The notes under the pieces were generated by a model, which saw only the letters and a program-made list of their open reading frames with translations, was not told where the DNA came from and ran no database searches. From Blastomyces gilchristii SLH14081 (lineage: Eukaryota; Ascomycota; Eurotiomycetes; Onygenales; Ajellomycetaceae), in the NCBI RefSeq assembly GCF_000003855.2, contig NW_003101656.1, forward strand, positions 368,925 to 432,924: DNA of 64,000 nucleotides. Reading direction: 5' to 3'. Shown one piece after another: positions 12,601 to 24,363 of the stretch; positions within the stretch are counted from its first letter, which is position 1; every line of letters begins with the position of its first letter. The position numbers and the translations under genes were made by a program.

Positions 12601-13366
12601 GAAAGAGATCAGTCATGCATGTGTAAAAGTTAATAAGTTACTTCTAAACTGAGCAATTCAATTGAAAAGAATATGAGACTCACTAGTTAAGAAATTGAGT
12701 CTCAAGATAAAAATGTGAGTTCTTGTACATAATGAGGATTCTGAGAAGTTTTAATCTAGATAATTTAAGTCATATAAAATACTCAAATCACATTCTCTGA
12801 GAACATATGCATTAAAAGAATCAGAGAGACAGATCTTACACAACTTAATAAATAATTCATAACTTATGAAAGCAAAGATACAAGACTTGAGTAGATTATA
12901 ATTATTCACAGTACTATCATCAGTGTTGAAAAAGAAGAGACTTATAATTGAAAAGTCTCATAAGGTAAGAGAAATCATAGATACTTATAAATCAGATGAT
13001 CTCACTTATTTCAATCTTTTCATGATTATAAGAAAAGAATGAGAAGTAATGAAGAAATCAGGTGAATATCACACTTCAATAAGTGATGAGACTGTAGTCA
13101 GTCATATGATAACACATCACAGATAGTGAGTGCAATACAGTAAAAAGCAGTCTCAAAGCAACAGACTTGCATATGAGTCAGATCACAGAAGAAAAAGAAA
13201 TTCAGAGTTGAATTTGACTGTTTATATCAGTTCAATTGCAGAGATTACAGAGAACAAACTATCTGAAACATCTGTGAATATGTGAGATCAAGTCATCTCA
13301 ACCTCTGAGAATGCTCAGAGATCAGATGAGATTAGTTTTAATGAGCTGTTCACTGTAGTGATCTAA
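9650..13366 (+). pseudogene. pol: Pol relic (PR-RT-RH-IN), element II
   Basis: The most complete family-1 pol. Readable in order: protease region (~9680-9980), RT (~10330-10940; active site VYLNNILVF at ~10741), RNase H (KTDAFEWAIRDTLLQM near 11202), integrase zinc region (~11770-11960) and catalytic core (DYATDWPVMKAV near 12110, ILTDNDVNL near 12221, then NEKMKHLNG, where the usual Glu is Lys). The tail includes a repeat-encoded linker at 12541-12592 and ends FNELFTVVI at 13366. I see no clear chromodomain. Stops are TGA at former Trp/Arg and TAA/TAG at former Gln positions. Confidence 0.78.
12541..12592 (+). repeat. GCAGTTGCAGATACA-type repeat, integrase tail (II)
   Basis: A 52-bp array of imperfect 15-bp units encoding an Ala/Val/Asp/Thr linker, intermediate in length between the copies in elements I and III. 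Confidence 0.6.
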
Positions 13367-13564
13367 GTGAGTGAAGAGAGACAGTATAATGTATGAGACA
13401 GAATCATAAAAGATGAAAGCTGCTGAACCTAGTCACTGAATACTGTACTATATACAGATTGTGTAAGAGTAGTGACTAGTAGATAAAGAAAAAGTGTAAG
13501 AAAAGAAAAGAGATAATGAATTAGTCATCAACTGTAAGAGTCAGCTGTAAAAGATAAATGTTAT

Positions 13565-15169
13565 TATACACATCTCATTCATTTTCATATGTCACATATT
13601 GAATCTATTTTCAATGCCACATCACCTGAAAAACATCAAAAATAAAGGAAATCTTAAAACTTGAGATCTGTAAGAAATTCAAGAGCTGCAAGCTGCTCTT
13701 ACAATAATATTATACATGTCTCTGATTCCTCTACTGCTCTATGTACAACATTAATATCATTTATCACAAGATTGACTGAAATGCCAATATAGGAATGTGT
13801 ATATGTATGTGTAGAAAAATTGAAGGAGAGTGCAGGACCCGTAGAACCAGAAGTCAGAGCAGGGAAGACAGAGGCAGAAGAAACAGAAGAAGAAGATACA
13901 GAACTGAATGAATGACAGTGAGAGTCACTCAGTGCTGAATACTTATAATTCAGTGTGTACACAATCTTCTCTGCAGAGAAGGAAGAGAAAGTAATAAGAG
14001 AAGCTTGAGAGTGAAAGAGAGTAGTCTCAGTGATATTATTATCTTCAATTAGAATGATCTCTGACATTGAAGCAACTAAGAATCATTGTTAGTATATGAA
14101 AATTGTAAAATCAGAAATGAGAACAGTTACTGAATGAACACTCACTGATCTTAGAGTTGTATATGCAATTACAACATGCACAAGACTTCTCAGAAAGAGA
14201 GAGAGAGACATGAGAGAATACAGAAAACAGAATACAGCATATGAACAGCTCATTCTTACAACAACATCTCAGACAAGATATATAAGCCTCACATCTGTGA
14301 GTGTAAAAAAGTATAACATCTGTATTTCTGTTTCTGAAAACACAGATATTCTTCACCTGCACTATGAAGTCAGATGATAAATGTCAAAGAATAGACTGAT
14401 ACAGATTGATTATTATGAAGATATTCATTAGAGTGAATATATCTGCAATATTAAATTTAACAGTTATGAAAAGTTTCTTAATATCTGTGAATATCATGAC
14501 TTCATACATAGTAAAACTCATAATGATTTTCTCTAAAAACAGAAAAATCAGTGTTAGAAAGAAAAGATGAAAAGAAAAAGACTTATGATCTTGATACTGT
14601 TGAGAAGAGAAGTGATTCTCTGATATAAATAAATAATTTCTTTATTATGAATATTTAAAATAAATGTAATAATCAGTGTCTGTGACTGAGCTTTAGATAG
14701 TTGTATTGTACACAGTCTTTGTATAATAAATTGTTCTAGAAGTTAATAAGAAAGATGAGAGTGTATATACTGATAAACATGATTTATTAAGCCTATACAA
14801 CATCTCCTTGAAACAGGAAGAGCTGATAACAAAAGCAGAGACAGTAAAACCAGAAGTAGTAGAAGTGAGAATTACAGAAACAGAGGTAGCAGAAGTGAGA
14901 GAATCAGATACAGAGATAAGTATAGAAGATTGAGAAGCAGCAGAGAAAGAAACAGAGAAAGAAGCAGTAGAGAAAGAAGTGACAGAAGAAGTAAGAAGAG
15001 ATATGAAAGACCTGATCACACATGACACAGACAATTTCTTTATTATTACATTCTTCAAGTTCTCAATCAATGATTCAATATTGAGTTCACTATCATTGAC
15101 AGATGCAAATCTGTCAACATGTGAAGATTCTATATGAATAAAAACAAATATATCAGCATCTGCATTCAT
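13565..15169 (-). pseudogene. Antisense Cys-rich frame, element II (unknown function)
   Basis: A reading frame on the strand opposite gag-pol, convergent with pol and ~200 bases from its stop. From the Met at 15169: an acidic N-terminus (MNADADIFVFIHIESS), a conserved ENLKNVIIKKL helix, a Ser/Thr/Ala-rich linker, then ~14690-14400 with IFLFLEKIIMSF and DIKKLFITVKFNI. At 14362-14111, in the same frame, is a Cys-rich block with CLRCCC and a CNCIYNSKISECSF end, resembling a zinc-binding module. A second frame (14067-13699) adds a Ser-rich linker and a probable coiled coil ending EEQ/EQLAALE. Elements I and III carry the same blocks in order. I do not recognise the family. The frame is broken by stops and at least one frameshift. 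Confidence 0.55.
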
Positions 15170-15688
15170 GTAAAATCATGTCAGAAAACACAATCAGAAA
15201 CTCACTGAGAAGAAAAAAACAGTCAAGAGTATACAAGAAGAAAGAGAAGATATGTTATTCATAATAATACATTCTGATAATTATTAGAAGATAAACAAGT
15301 TCTGATCACATTTCACAATATATTACACTTACTGCTAATGAACTGCTCAGTATGAGTACTACAATGATGCTTGTTGTGGAAATGAGAGGCCATTGCCAGA
15401 AACACGTATGATGTGATAGATGAACAGATAGAAAGAGTTGAACAGAAGAAGAGGTAGAAATCTTAGATAATGATGACATTCAATGATGATGATAATGAAG
15501 AAGATGATTGAAGAATGAGAAAAGTTAGTGAATAAGAGATGTAATATAGTGAAAGTTTCTTTGTGAGAGCATATATGAGACACTAGCTGAATCAGAGATA
15601 GATCATAAGATTACAAACACTAGTAGCACACTAATCTGCATGAAGCTAGAATGAATGTCATGATCACATGAGCATGACTGAATCTGGT

Positions 15689-15697
15689 GAGAGAGGA
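15689..15697 (+). promoter_or_regulatory. Polypurine tract, element II
   Basis: GAGAGAGGA lies directly before the 3' LTR, the expected position of the plus-strand primer. The identical tract precedes L5. Confidence 0.7.
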
Positions 15698-15874
15698 TGT
15701 GATTTGAAAGAACATATAACTGTTGAATAATAACACAGCCGCTTCTGAACTTGCTTACAAGTGTAAAGAGGGTCGTAGAGACCCCTATTTAATTTAGTGT
15801 GTGATATTACAATATATAAGAAAGCTGGCGTACCGCCTGTAATTGTACGCTGGCTTAAGCAACCTTTGGATGCA
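15698..15874 (+). repeat. LTR L3 (3' LTR of element II)
   Basis: It starts TGTGATTTGA and ends near TTTGGATGCA. The first 60 bases hold one CG, while the last 60 keep three (GGCGTACCGCC, TACGCTGG). This is the mirror image of its partner L2. Confidence 0.88.
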
Positions 15875-16090
15875 GATTGGGAAGTAAGAGAAATCATAGA
15901 TACTTATAAATCAGATAATTCTACTTATTCTGATCTTTTCACAATTACAAGAAAAGAATGAGAAGAAAGAAAGAAATCAGATAAACACTACACTTCAATA
16001 TGTAATAAGACTGTAGCTGATTGTATGATAATACACTGCAGATAGTGAGTGTAACACAGTAAAGAGCAGTCTCATAGCGGCAGACTTATA
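15875..16090 (+). mobile_element. Element I pol fragment between II and III
   Basis: 216 bases matching 12965-13180 of element II and 21480-21680 of element III (VREIIDTYKSD-type coding, then IIRKEWE). This is element I host sequence, continuous with 7618 on one side and 24364 on the other once the nested copies are removed. Confidence 0.85.
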
Positions 16091-16265
16091 TATGGTTTGG
16101 AAGAACGTATGACTGTCGGATAATAACGCGGCCGCTTCCGAACTTGCTTACGAGTGTAAAAGAGCCATAGCAGCCACTAATTAATTTAGTGTACGATATT
16201 ATGATATATAAGAAGTCAGTGTATGCCTGTAATCATATACTGGCTTAAGCAACCTTTGAATGATA
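16091..16265 (+). repeat. LTR L4 (5' LTR of element III)
   Basis: 175 bp. The outer (5') ~60 bases hold about six CG sites (GAACGTATG, GTCGG, ACGCGGCCGC, TCCGAAC). The inner ~55 bases hold none. Confidence 0.88.
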
Positions 16266-16676
16266 TCTGATAGCATGTCTAAAAACTGGTGAGAAGTGCA
16301 GGCTTCTTCAGAGTGTGATAATTCTGTCTATGAAGTGATTCATAGTTATCATATCAGTGTGGTTCTAGAATGTCTTAAAAGATAGTGTATGAAGAGTGAT
16401 GAGCAGAAGAGCATCTGATTAATACTGCTTTGCTTATTGAGAAAAAACTTCATACTCAGACAAATGCCATGTATGTGAATAGATGAGATATGAGAAAGAG
16501 GGATAAAAGTGATGAACCAGATTCAAAGAAGACTGCTCTTCATTCAAAGAGATAAAAGAGAGAAATAACTATCACTGAAGTGGTACATTGATAACAGAAA
16601 TCATATAGTGATATAATAATAGACATTGTACAATCAATGAGAAATCACTGAAATGAATATCTTCTCTAGTTAATAT

Positions 16677-18100
16677 GAGTAACACTCTTCTCTGCTATCT
16701 GAACTGAAAGATATGCAGAACCTCTCAGAGAATTTACTTAAAGCAGTAAGAAAAGTGACTGAAATCACTGCACTGAAATCAAAGCTCTGTACATGTATAA
16801 GAATTCTAAATGAGATTGAGATCTTGCATACACAGTGACAGACTGAGATGAAAGCTAAACAATAATTAACATTTACTGTGAATTAAGTATTCACTATGAA
16901 GAGCTTTACTGACATAATTATCATCATCAATAAGAATAGAGAAAACCAGATCTTAGGCCTGCAGTAGAAGATTAAATGTTTATAAAGATAGATAACTATA
17001 CTGAATCTGAAGATTTTATCATAATTGTTTATAATCTCTTCAGAAGTGTACACATTATTGAAGACTGCTGTACAGAATGAGAATCTGAGTATGAAATATA
17101 TCAAGCTGAGAGATCTGCTGAAGTTATTAAGCTTTAATAACAACTGAAGAAATGATGCTGCAATCAGCTGACTAAGTCAGATATAATTATATTATTGAAT
17201 TAAATATGAACTCACAGACAGACAGCTAATAGAATTTTAACAAGTCTTAAGATCTGCTGTGTTTCTACACAGAAAAGTGAAGTCATTATAAATAACTGAT
17301 AAAAAGATAAATCTCACAGATCTGAAGTAATATTCATTCTCATAAATATAAAATGAGTTTTTCAAATAAATCTTGTACAACTTTGAGAAAGTAGACATAT
17401 GAGACAAGTATTATAAATACTTCACTGAGTATAGATAAGTGAGTGATCTTACATTATACTTCACACACTTCAGCTTATACTATCTTATATTGAATGAAGA
17501 GCTTTCAATATCTTTCTATTTACAGATCTTCATTCATGATCTTACATCTGAGTTGAGAGTGAAATGAAAATGCTTAATCTTATAATCAGGCACAGTGAAA
17601 GAAGTATATAATATTCTCATCATATGAGAATAAATGAGTCAATTATGATAGAAAATACTGTAATTGAGTATATCTCAGTGAAGAATGAGTAATCAGACTT
17701 CTATAATACAAGTTATACACTTGAATACAATGAATTTAGATCTGAATGCTATCACTAAAGCACTGAATTTCTTGAAAAAGAGATTCTCTGAGTGAAAATC
17801 TTGATATTATAAGCATTGAGCTTACTTTAACTGCAGATGTTAAAATCATAATATAAAAGATTACACTCAGTGTGTACAGTCAAGAGAAGTAAGAGAGTTA
17901 AAAAACTAGCAGAATCAGTGAGCTTAAAGACACTCACTGATATTCTATAAAAAGTTTTCAAAGTGAAAGAGATGTCTGTATTAGATAATTCTCTGAATTC
18001 TGTAAATATAAAGAAGAAGCAGGCTTCTGAATGAGGTGCAGATAAGAATGATGAAGCAGATATTTATCTCAATATCTTGAGACCTGAAATATTAATGTAT
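16677..18100 (+). pseudogene. gag: Gag relic, element III
   Basis: Collinear with the gag of I and II, including the helical N-terminal segment near 16690-16960. The zinc knuckle at 17823-17864 has lost its first and last Cys (both Tyr) and has an internal stop, so it is more decayed than the copy in element II. The start is approximate. Confidence 0.65.
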
Positions 18101-18109
18101 AAGAGATAC

Positions 18110-21100
18110 TTGAGTAAGAATTGAGAGATCACTGTAAAAGTGTTAGTGAATATAGAAGCTTCTATATAATATATTAATAATTATATAATCTGAAGACTAA
18201 AAGAGGTTTGCTGAGTGAAGAATCTCTGATGTATAAGATTATCTAATAACTGATATTTAATATTATCTGTAAGAGTAAGAGTTCTCTTGCACTTTAAAGA
18301 ATAGTCTTGCTATATTTAAGTGTGAGAGCTGCAGAATGTGAAATATAATCTTATTCTCAGACTTAATTGATTTCAAAGATTCAATCTACAGATTCAATGA
18401 TGTACATATTATATACAGTTGACTGATAGAAAGAAAACAGTTCATATAATTCTACTCACTGATATGAGAAGAACATTTCATATCTCTGATATAGAAGAAT
18501 TAAATCTGCTTATATATTAATAAGAAAAGAGAATGATTTATAATACCTCATCTGAAAGCATTCTGTATATCATACAGGATCTGAAAGCAGAGAAAATCAA
18601 GATAAAAGATATATAGAAGAACAAGTGTATAAAGAAGCTTCTGAAGAAGTATGAGAAGATCTTCTGAACAGATCTTCTATCAGAACTGTCACTGAAATGA
18701 GGATTTGTACATGAGATTGACATGAAGAATGTAAAACCAGTCAATCAGAATGCATATTTTCTGTCATAAACATATCTTGAAGAACAGAAGTGTCAGATCA
18801 CAGACCTTCTAGAACATAGTCTTATATAATTCTCATCAAGCATGTGAGACTTTTCAGTTCTATTCATGAAAAAGACAGATGAGAAGTGACAGATGTGTAT
18901 TGATTATTAAGCACTTAATAGGCTTACAATCAAGAATAAATATTCACTGTCACAGATTCAATAACAGTTGAATATAATTAAAAATATTTGATATCTATTG
19001 AAGATTGATCTTCTCTCAGAATACTGACAGATCTGTGTAGATAAACTATCAGTCTCATGAACTATATTTAATATACAATGAGAAAAGTTCAAATTTCTGA
19101 TAATATAATTCAGTCTGACAAATATGTCTGTTATTTTTTAAATAATGATGAATACAATTCTTTATAAATAGAATGAAATCTCATATCTTATATATCTTAA
19201 TAATATTCTAGTCTTTTCAAACTTATATAATAAATATCTGAAGTATCTTGATAAAGTGCTTATAACTCTGACAGAGCATAAGCTCTATATCAAATCAATA
19301 AAATGTGTGTTTGAAATGAAAGAGTTGAACTTTATAGAACATGTAGTGAGTGATAACTATATACATCTTATTCTGAAGAAATTGAATGTCATAGTAAATT
19401 GACTGTGACTGAGAAATGTATATCATATATAACAGTTTCTTGAGTTAGTCTCATATTACTGCAGATTTATCAAGGATTTCACATGAATATCTGCATCACT
19501 CTCAGATCTCTTAAGAGAAATGAATACAAATCTGTAAAAGAAGAAGTTTTATTTAATTATCTGAAATACTGTGTGTGAAGAGGCTTTTCTAACACTGAGA
19601 GAATGTATAATAACATTCTCAGTACTTATTCAATCAGATTATGATAAATCTTTCTACATTGAGATGAATACATTTGAATGAGCTATTAGAGACACTCTTC
19701 TACAGATGAGTAAGAACAGCAAGCTGCACTCAGTGATATATAATAGTAGGAAACTATTGAGTGCTGAGCTCAATTACTCAGTGTATGAAAAGAAATTGCT
19801 AACAATCAAGCACACACTGACATTGTGAAATAGATATATTAACAATGAGTATACAATAACAGTGATCACAGATCATGAAAGTCTTATCTATTTATAATTA
19901 ATAATAAAATCTTTTAAACACTTAATACATTGAATCTCAGAGTTTCAAGTGTACAATCTTTATATTAAATACTAAAAGAGATTGAATACTGTAATATCTG
20001 ATATAATCAGTTACAGATCTGATTTTATAAGTGAGAGTTCTGTGAATCAGATATAAGAGAAGTTCATATTAAATACACTGAGAGAGTATAAGAAATCAGA
20101 ATAAGTGAACATTATAATCTCTCACTTGAAGAATGACAAGATGTCAGATAATAAGCATCTTATAAGAGTAGTAGAAGAGATACTTTTAAACTTCAAGCTG
20201 AGAAAATTGAAAAATGATGTTATGCTTTATCATGATCTAGAATATGTAGAAGCTCTCTATCTAGAATCTTTATTTAGATATAACTTAATAGCTTACATAC
20301 ACAAGAAATTCAGTCACTTAGAAAGCTCTGAACTCATAAGTGTACTTAAATCAAGAGTATACTGACTAAGCATAGCTGAGAATATTCAGATATATGCTTA
20401 TAAGTGTCTGAATTGTCAGATTATGAAAGAATCTAAGAAAGAATTAGAATATAAGAAAGTGTAATATCAGATAAAGTATACAATATAACTGTTTAAACAA
20501 TGAGAGATGAATCTCATAGATATATTACTGTGAATATTAAATAAAAATTGATAGATAATCACTGCTATTGATTATACTACTGACTGATCAGTTGTGAAAG
20601 CAGTTTCAGAGATGATAGAGAAGATAGTAGTGAAGTTTCTATATAATGAGATCTATATCAACTATGAAATGCTGTGTGAGATTCTAACTAATAATAGTGC
20701 AAATCTCATGAGAGAAGTGATGAGACATTTTATGAGCTAGTTACAGATAAGATATTATAGAACAACACTATATCATTTATAAATAAACAGAAAGATGAAA
20801 TGCTTGAATAAAATCTTGAGTAATATACTGATAAAATACCTAGTGAGTAAGTCTATAAGACTATGAGCTGAATATCTTGAGCAGGTGCTATTGACTATGT
20901 GAATTCGACAGCATGCAGTCTCCAAGTGTTCATCATTCTACCTGTTATATAAATTGCATCCGCGCATCCCGGAGAATGCTTCGGAAAAGGTGGGGGAGAG
21001 AACAGCAGTTGCAAACACAGCAGAAACAGCAGTTGCAGATACAGCAGGAACAGCAATTATAGATGCAGTAGTAGTAGTTGCAGACACAACAGTTGCAGAC

Positions 21101-21880
21101 ACAGAACCAAGATTGAAAGAGATCAGTCATGCATGTGTAAAAGCTAATGAGTTACTTCTGAACTGAGTAATTCAATCAAAAAGAATACAAGACTCACTAG
21201 TTAAGAAATTGAGTCTCAAGATGAGAATGTGAGTTCTTATATATAATAAGAGTTCTGAGAAGTTTCAATCTAGATAATTTGAGCTATATAAAATACTCAA
21301 ATCACATTCTCTGAGAACATATACATTGAAAGAATCAGAGAGATGAGTCTTATACAACTTAATCAATAATTTATAACTTATGAAAGTAAAGATATAAGAT
21401 CTGAGTGAATTATAATTATCTACAGCACTATCATCAGCATTGAAAAAGAAGAGACTTATAATTGAAAAGTCTTATGAAGTAAGAGAAATCATAGATAATT
21501 ATAAATCAGATAATCTTACTTATTCTGATCTTTCTATGATTATAAGAAAAGAATGAGAAGTAATGAAGAAATCAGATGAATATCACACTTTAATGAGTGA
21601 TGAGACTGTAGCTAGTTATATGATAATATACTGTAGACAGCAGATACAACACAGTAAAGAGTGATCTTAAAGTAGCAGACTTATATATGAATCAGATTGC
21701 AGAAGAAAAAGGAATTCAGAGTTGAATTTAACTGTTTATATCAGTTTAATCACAGAGATCATAGAGAATAAACTATCTGAAACATTCATGAATATATGAA
21801 ATTAAGTCATCTCAATCTCTGAGAACACTCAGAGATCAGATGAGATTAGTTTCAATGAGCTGTTTACTGTAGTAATCTAA
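18110..21880 (+). pseudogene. pol: Pol relic (PR-RT-RH-IN), element III
   Basis: Same domain order as in element II. The RT active site reads YLNN near 19197. The integrase core is near 20570-20850 (DYTTDWSVVKAV, LTNNSANLM with the second catalytic Asp changed to Asn, then a broken Glu region). The linker repeat at 21001-21106 is expanded. The frame ends FNELFTVVI at 21880. All three catalytic centres appear damaged. A short stretch at 20957-20995 keeps CGCGCATCCCGG and GGTGGGGGAG in otherwise CG-free DNA. Confidence 0.75.
21001..21106 (+). repeat. Expanded GCAGTTGCAGACACA minisatellite in integrase tail (III)
   Basis: About seven imperfect ~15-bp units (GCAGTTGCAGAYACA, GCAGAAACA, GCAGGAACA) encode an Ala/Val/Asp/Thr-rich linker without stops. 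It is 106 bp here against 52 bp in II and 38 bp in I. The unit length is a multiple of three, so expansions preserve the frame. Confidence 0.75.
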
Positions 21881-22084
21881 GTGAGTGAAGAGAGACAGTA
21901 TAATATATAAGACAGAATTATAAAAGATAAAAGCTGCTGAATCTAGTCACTGAACACTGTACTATATAGAGATCATATAAGAGTAGTGACTAGCAGATAA
22001 AGAAAAAGTGTAAGAAAAGAAAAGAGACAATGAATTAATTATCAACTGTAAGAATCAGCTGTAAAAGACAAATGTTATTATATA

Positions 22085-23665
22085 CATCTCATTCATTTTC
22101 ATATGTCACATATTTAATCTATTTTCAATGCCACATCACCTGAAAAACACTAAAAAACAAAGAAAATCTCAAAACTCAAGGTCTGTAAGAGATTCAAGAA
22201 CTGTAAGTCACTCTTATAATAACACTGTGCACATCTCTGATTCCTCTACTGCTCTGTGTATGACATTAATGTCATTTATTGCAAGATTGACTGAAATACC
22301 AATATAGAAATGTGTACATGTATGTATAGAGAAATTGAAAAAGAGTGCAGGACTTGCAGAATCAGGAGTCAGAGCAGAGAGAGATGAAGACAGAAGAAAT
22401 GAAAGAGAGAGATACAGAACTGAATGAATGATAGTGAGAGTTATCTGACACTGAACACTTATAATCTGATATGCATACAATCTTCTTCACAGAGAAGAAA
22501 GAGAAAGTGATGAGAGAAGCTTAAGAGTGAAAGAAGATAGTCTCAGTGATGTTATTATCTTTGATTAGAATGATCTCTGACACTGAAGTAACTAAGAATT
22601 ATTGTTAGTGTATGAAACTGTAAAAACAGAGATAATAATTACTGAATGAACATCTGCTGATCTTAGAATTGTATATACAATTACAACACATATGAGGCTC
22701 CTCAGAAAGAGAGAGAGAAACATGAGAAAATGCAGAAAGCAGAACATAGTGTGTGAACAGCTCATTCTCATGATGATATTTCAGACAAGATATATGAGTC
22801 TCACACTCATAAGTGTAAAAGAGTATAATATCTGCATTCTCATTTCTGAAAACACAGATATCTTTTGCCTGTATTATGAGATTAGATGATAGTTGCTAGA
22901 GAATAGACTGATACAGATCTATTATTCTGAAGAAATTTATCAGAGTGAATATCTCTGTGATATTGAACTTTACAGTTGTAAAAAGCTTCTTGATATCTAT
23001 GAATACTATGACTTTATACACAGTAAAATCTATAACAATTTCTTCTAAGAACAGGAAAATCAGTGTTAGAAAGAAAAGATGAAAAAGAAAAAGACTTATA
23101 ATCTTGATACTGTTGAGAGAGAAGGTGATTTTCTGATATAAATGAATAATTGTCTTATCATGAATATTTAAAATGAATGTAATAATTGATGTCTGTAACT
23201 GAGCTTCAGATTATTGTGTTATACACAGTCTTCATGTAATAAATTGTTCTGAGAGTTGATAAGAAGAATGAGAGTGTATATACTGAGAAACATAGTTTAT
23301 TAAGTCTATATAATATCTTCTTAAAACAGAGAGAGCTGATAATGAAAGCAGAGATAGTAAAATCAGAAGTAGCAGAAGTGAGAATTGCAGGAACAGAGAT
23401 AGCAGAAGCGGGAGAATCAGACACAGAGGTAAGTGTAGAAGATTGAGAGAGAGCAGCAGAAGAAAAAGTGACAGAAGAGACAGAAAGAGACATGAGAGAC
23501 TCAGTTATATATAATATGAACAATTTCTTCATTATTGTGTTCTTCAAGTTCTCAATCAATGATTTAATATTGAGATCACTATCATCAGTGAATGTGAATC
23601 TGTCAATGTATAAAGATTTTATACGAATAAAAACAAATATATCAGCATCTGTGTTTATGCAAAAT
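22085..23665 (-). pseudogene. Antisense Cys-rich frame, element III
   Basis: Same position and block order as in element II: NTDADIFVFIRI start region, ENLKNTIMKKLF helix, Ser/Thr-rich linker, RTIYYMKTVYN, DIKKLFTTVKFNI, a degenerate Cys block ending CNCIYNSKISRCSF, then a linker and coiled coil (~22480-22214: SVNLAINDINVIHRAVEE). The start codon position reads ATA instead of ATG and several Cys are Tyr/His. It shows that the antisense frame belonged to the active ancestor rather than to one copy. Confidence 0.5.
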
Positions 23666-24179
23666 TATGTTAGAAAACACAATCAGAAACTCACTGAGAA
23701 GAAAATGATTGAGAATGTATGAGAAGATAAAGGAGATATGATATTCATAGTAGTATATTCTGACAATTGTTAGAAGATAAACAAGTTCTGATCATGTTTC
23801 ACAATGTGTTACATTTACTGCTAATAAACTGCCTGATATGAGCACTATGAGAATGCTTGTTGTGAAAATGAGAGGTCATTACTAGAAATATGTATAATGT
23901 GATAGATAAACAGATAGAAGGTATTGAACAGAAGAAGAAGCAGTAATCTGAGATGAGATGAAGATAGCATTCAATGATGATGATGATGAAGAAGATGGTT
24001 AAAGAATGAGAAAAGTTAGTAAATGAGTAATATAATATAGTGAAAGTTTCTTTATGAGAGTGTACATGAGATGCTAGCTGAATCAGGGATAGGTTATATG
24101 ATTATGAATGCTAGTGGCATGCTAATCTGCATGAAGCTAGGGTGGATGTCATGATCATGTGAGTGTGACTGAATCTGGT

Positions 24180-24188
24180 GAGAGAGGA
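24180..24188 (+). promoter_or_regulatory. Polypurine tract, element III
   Basis: GAGAGAGGA immediately before L5, identical to the tract before L3. Confidence 0.7.
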
Positions 24189-24363
24189 TGTGGTTTGGAA
24201 GAATGTATGATTATCAGATAATAATGCAGCCGCTTCTGAACTTGCTTACAAGTGTAAAAGGGTCATAGTGGCCACTAATTAATTTAGCGTATGATATTAT
24301 GATATATAGGAAGCCGGCGTACGCCTGTAATTATACGCTGGCTCAAGCAACCTTTGAATGACA
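24189..24363 (+). repeat. LTR L5 (3' LTR of element III)
   Basis: The first 60 bases hold one CG (GAATGTATGATTATCAG where L2 has CG sites). The outer end keeps GCCGGCGTACGCC and TACGCTGGC, four CG sites. These arms can pair as a 9-bp stem with one mismatch, just after the TATATA box. Confidence 0.9.

Larger units (their letters stand above)
7619..15874 (+). mobile_element. Ty3 element II (family 1), complete, nested
   Basis: Bounded by LTRs L2 and L3 in the same orientation, 8.26 kb overall, with gag, pol and an antisense frame in between and a purine tract at 15689-15697. Element I pol reads into it at ...GAAAAGTCTT and resumes at GAAGTAAGAG after 15880, which proves insertion into element I. 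The flanks CTTGT and (A)TTGG form only an imperfect target duplication. All frames carry stops, so it is not autonomous. Confidence 0.88.
16091..24363 (+). mobile_element. Ty3 element III (family 1), complete, nested
   Basis: 8.27 kb between LTRs L4 and L5. The host reads ...GACTTATA before it and TATACATGAATTAG after it, giving a TATA(C/T)-type target duplication of 4-5 bases. It is inserted in element I, 216 host bases downstream of element II. Gene order is the same as in II. Every frame has stops. Confidence 0.88.

Noticed and set aside
7619..15874. Chromodomain at the end of family-1 pol
   Set aside because: The segment after integrase (IIDTYKSD...IIRKEWEVMKKSGEYH) is somewhat similar, but the aromatic cage pattern seen clearly in elements B and V cannot be traced.
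20945..21130. Minus-strand Cys-rich open frame of 61 codons
   Set aside because: It is the antisense shadow of the GCAGTTGCA minisatellite; its regular CNCC pattern comes from the repeat unit.
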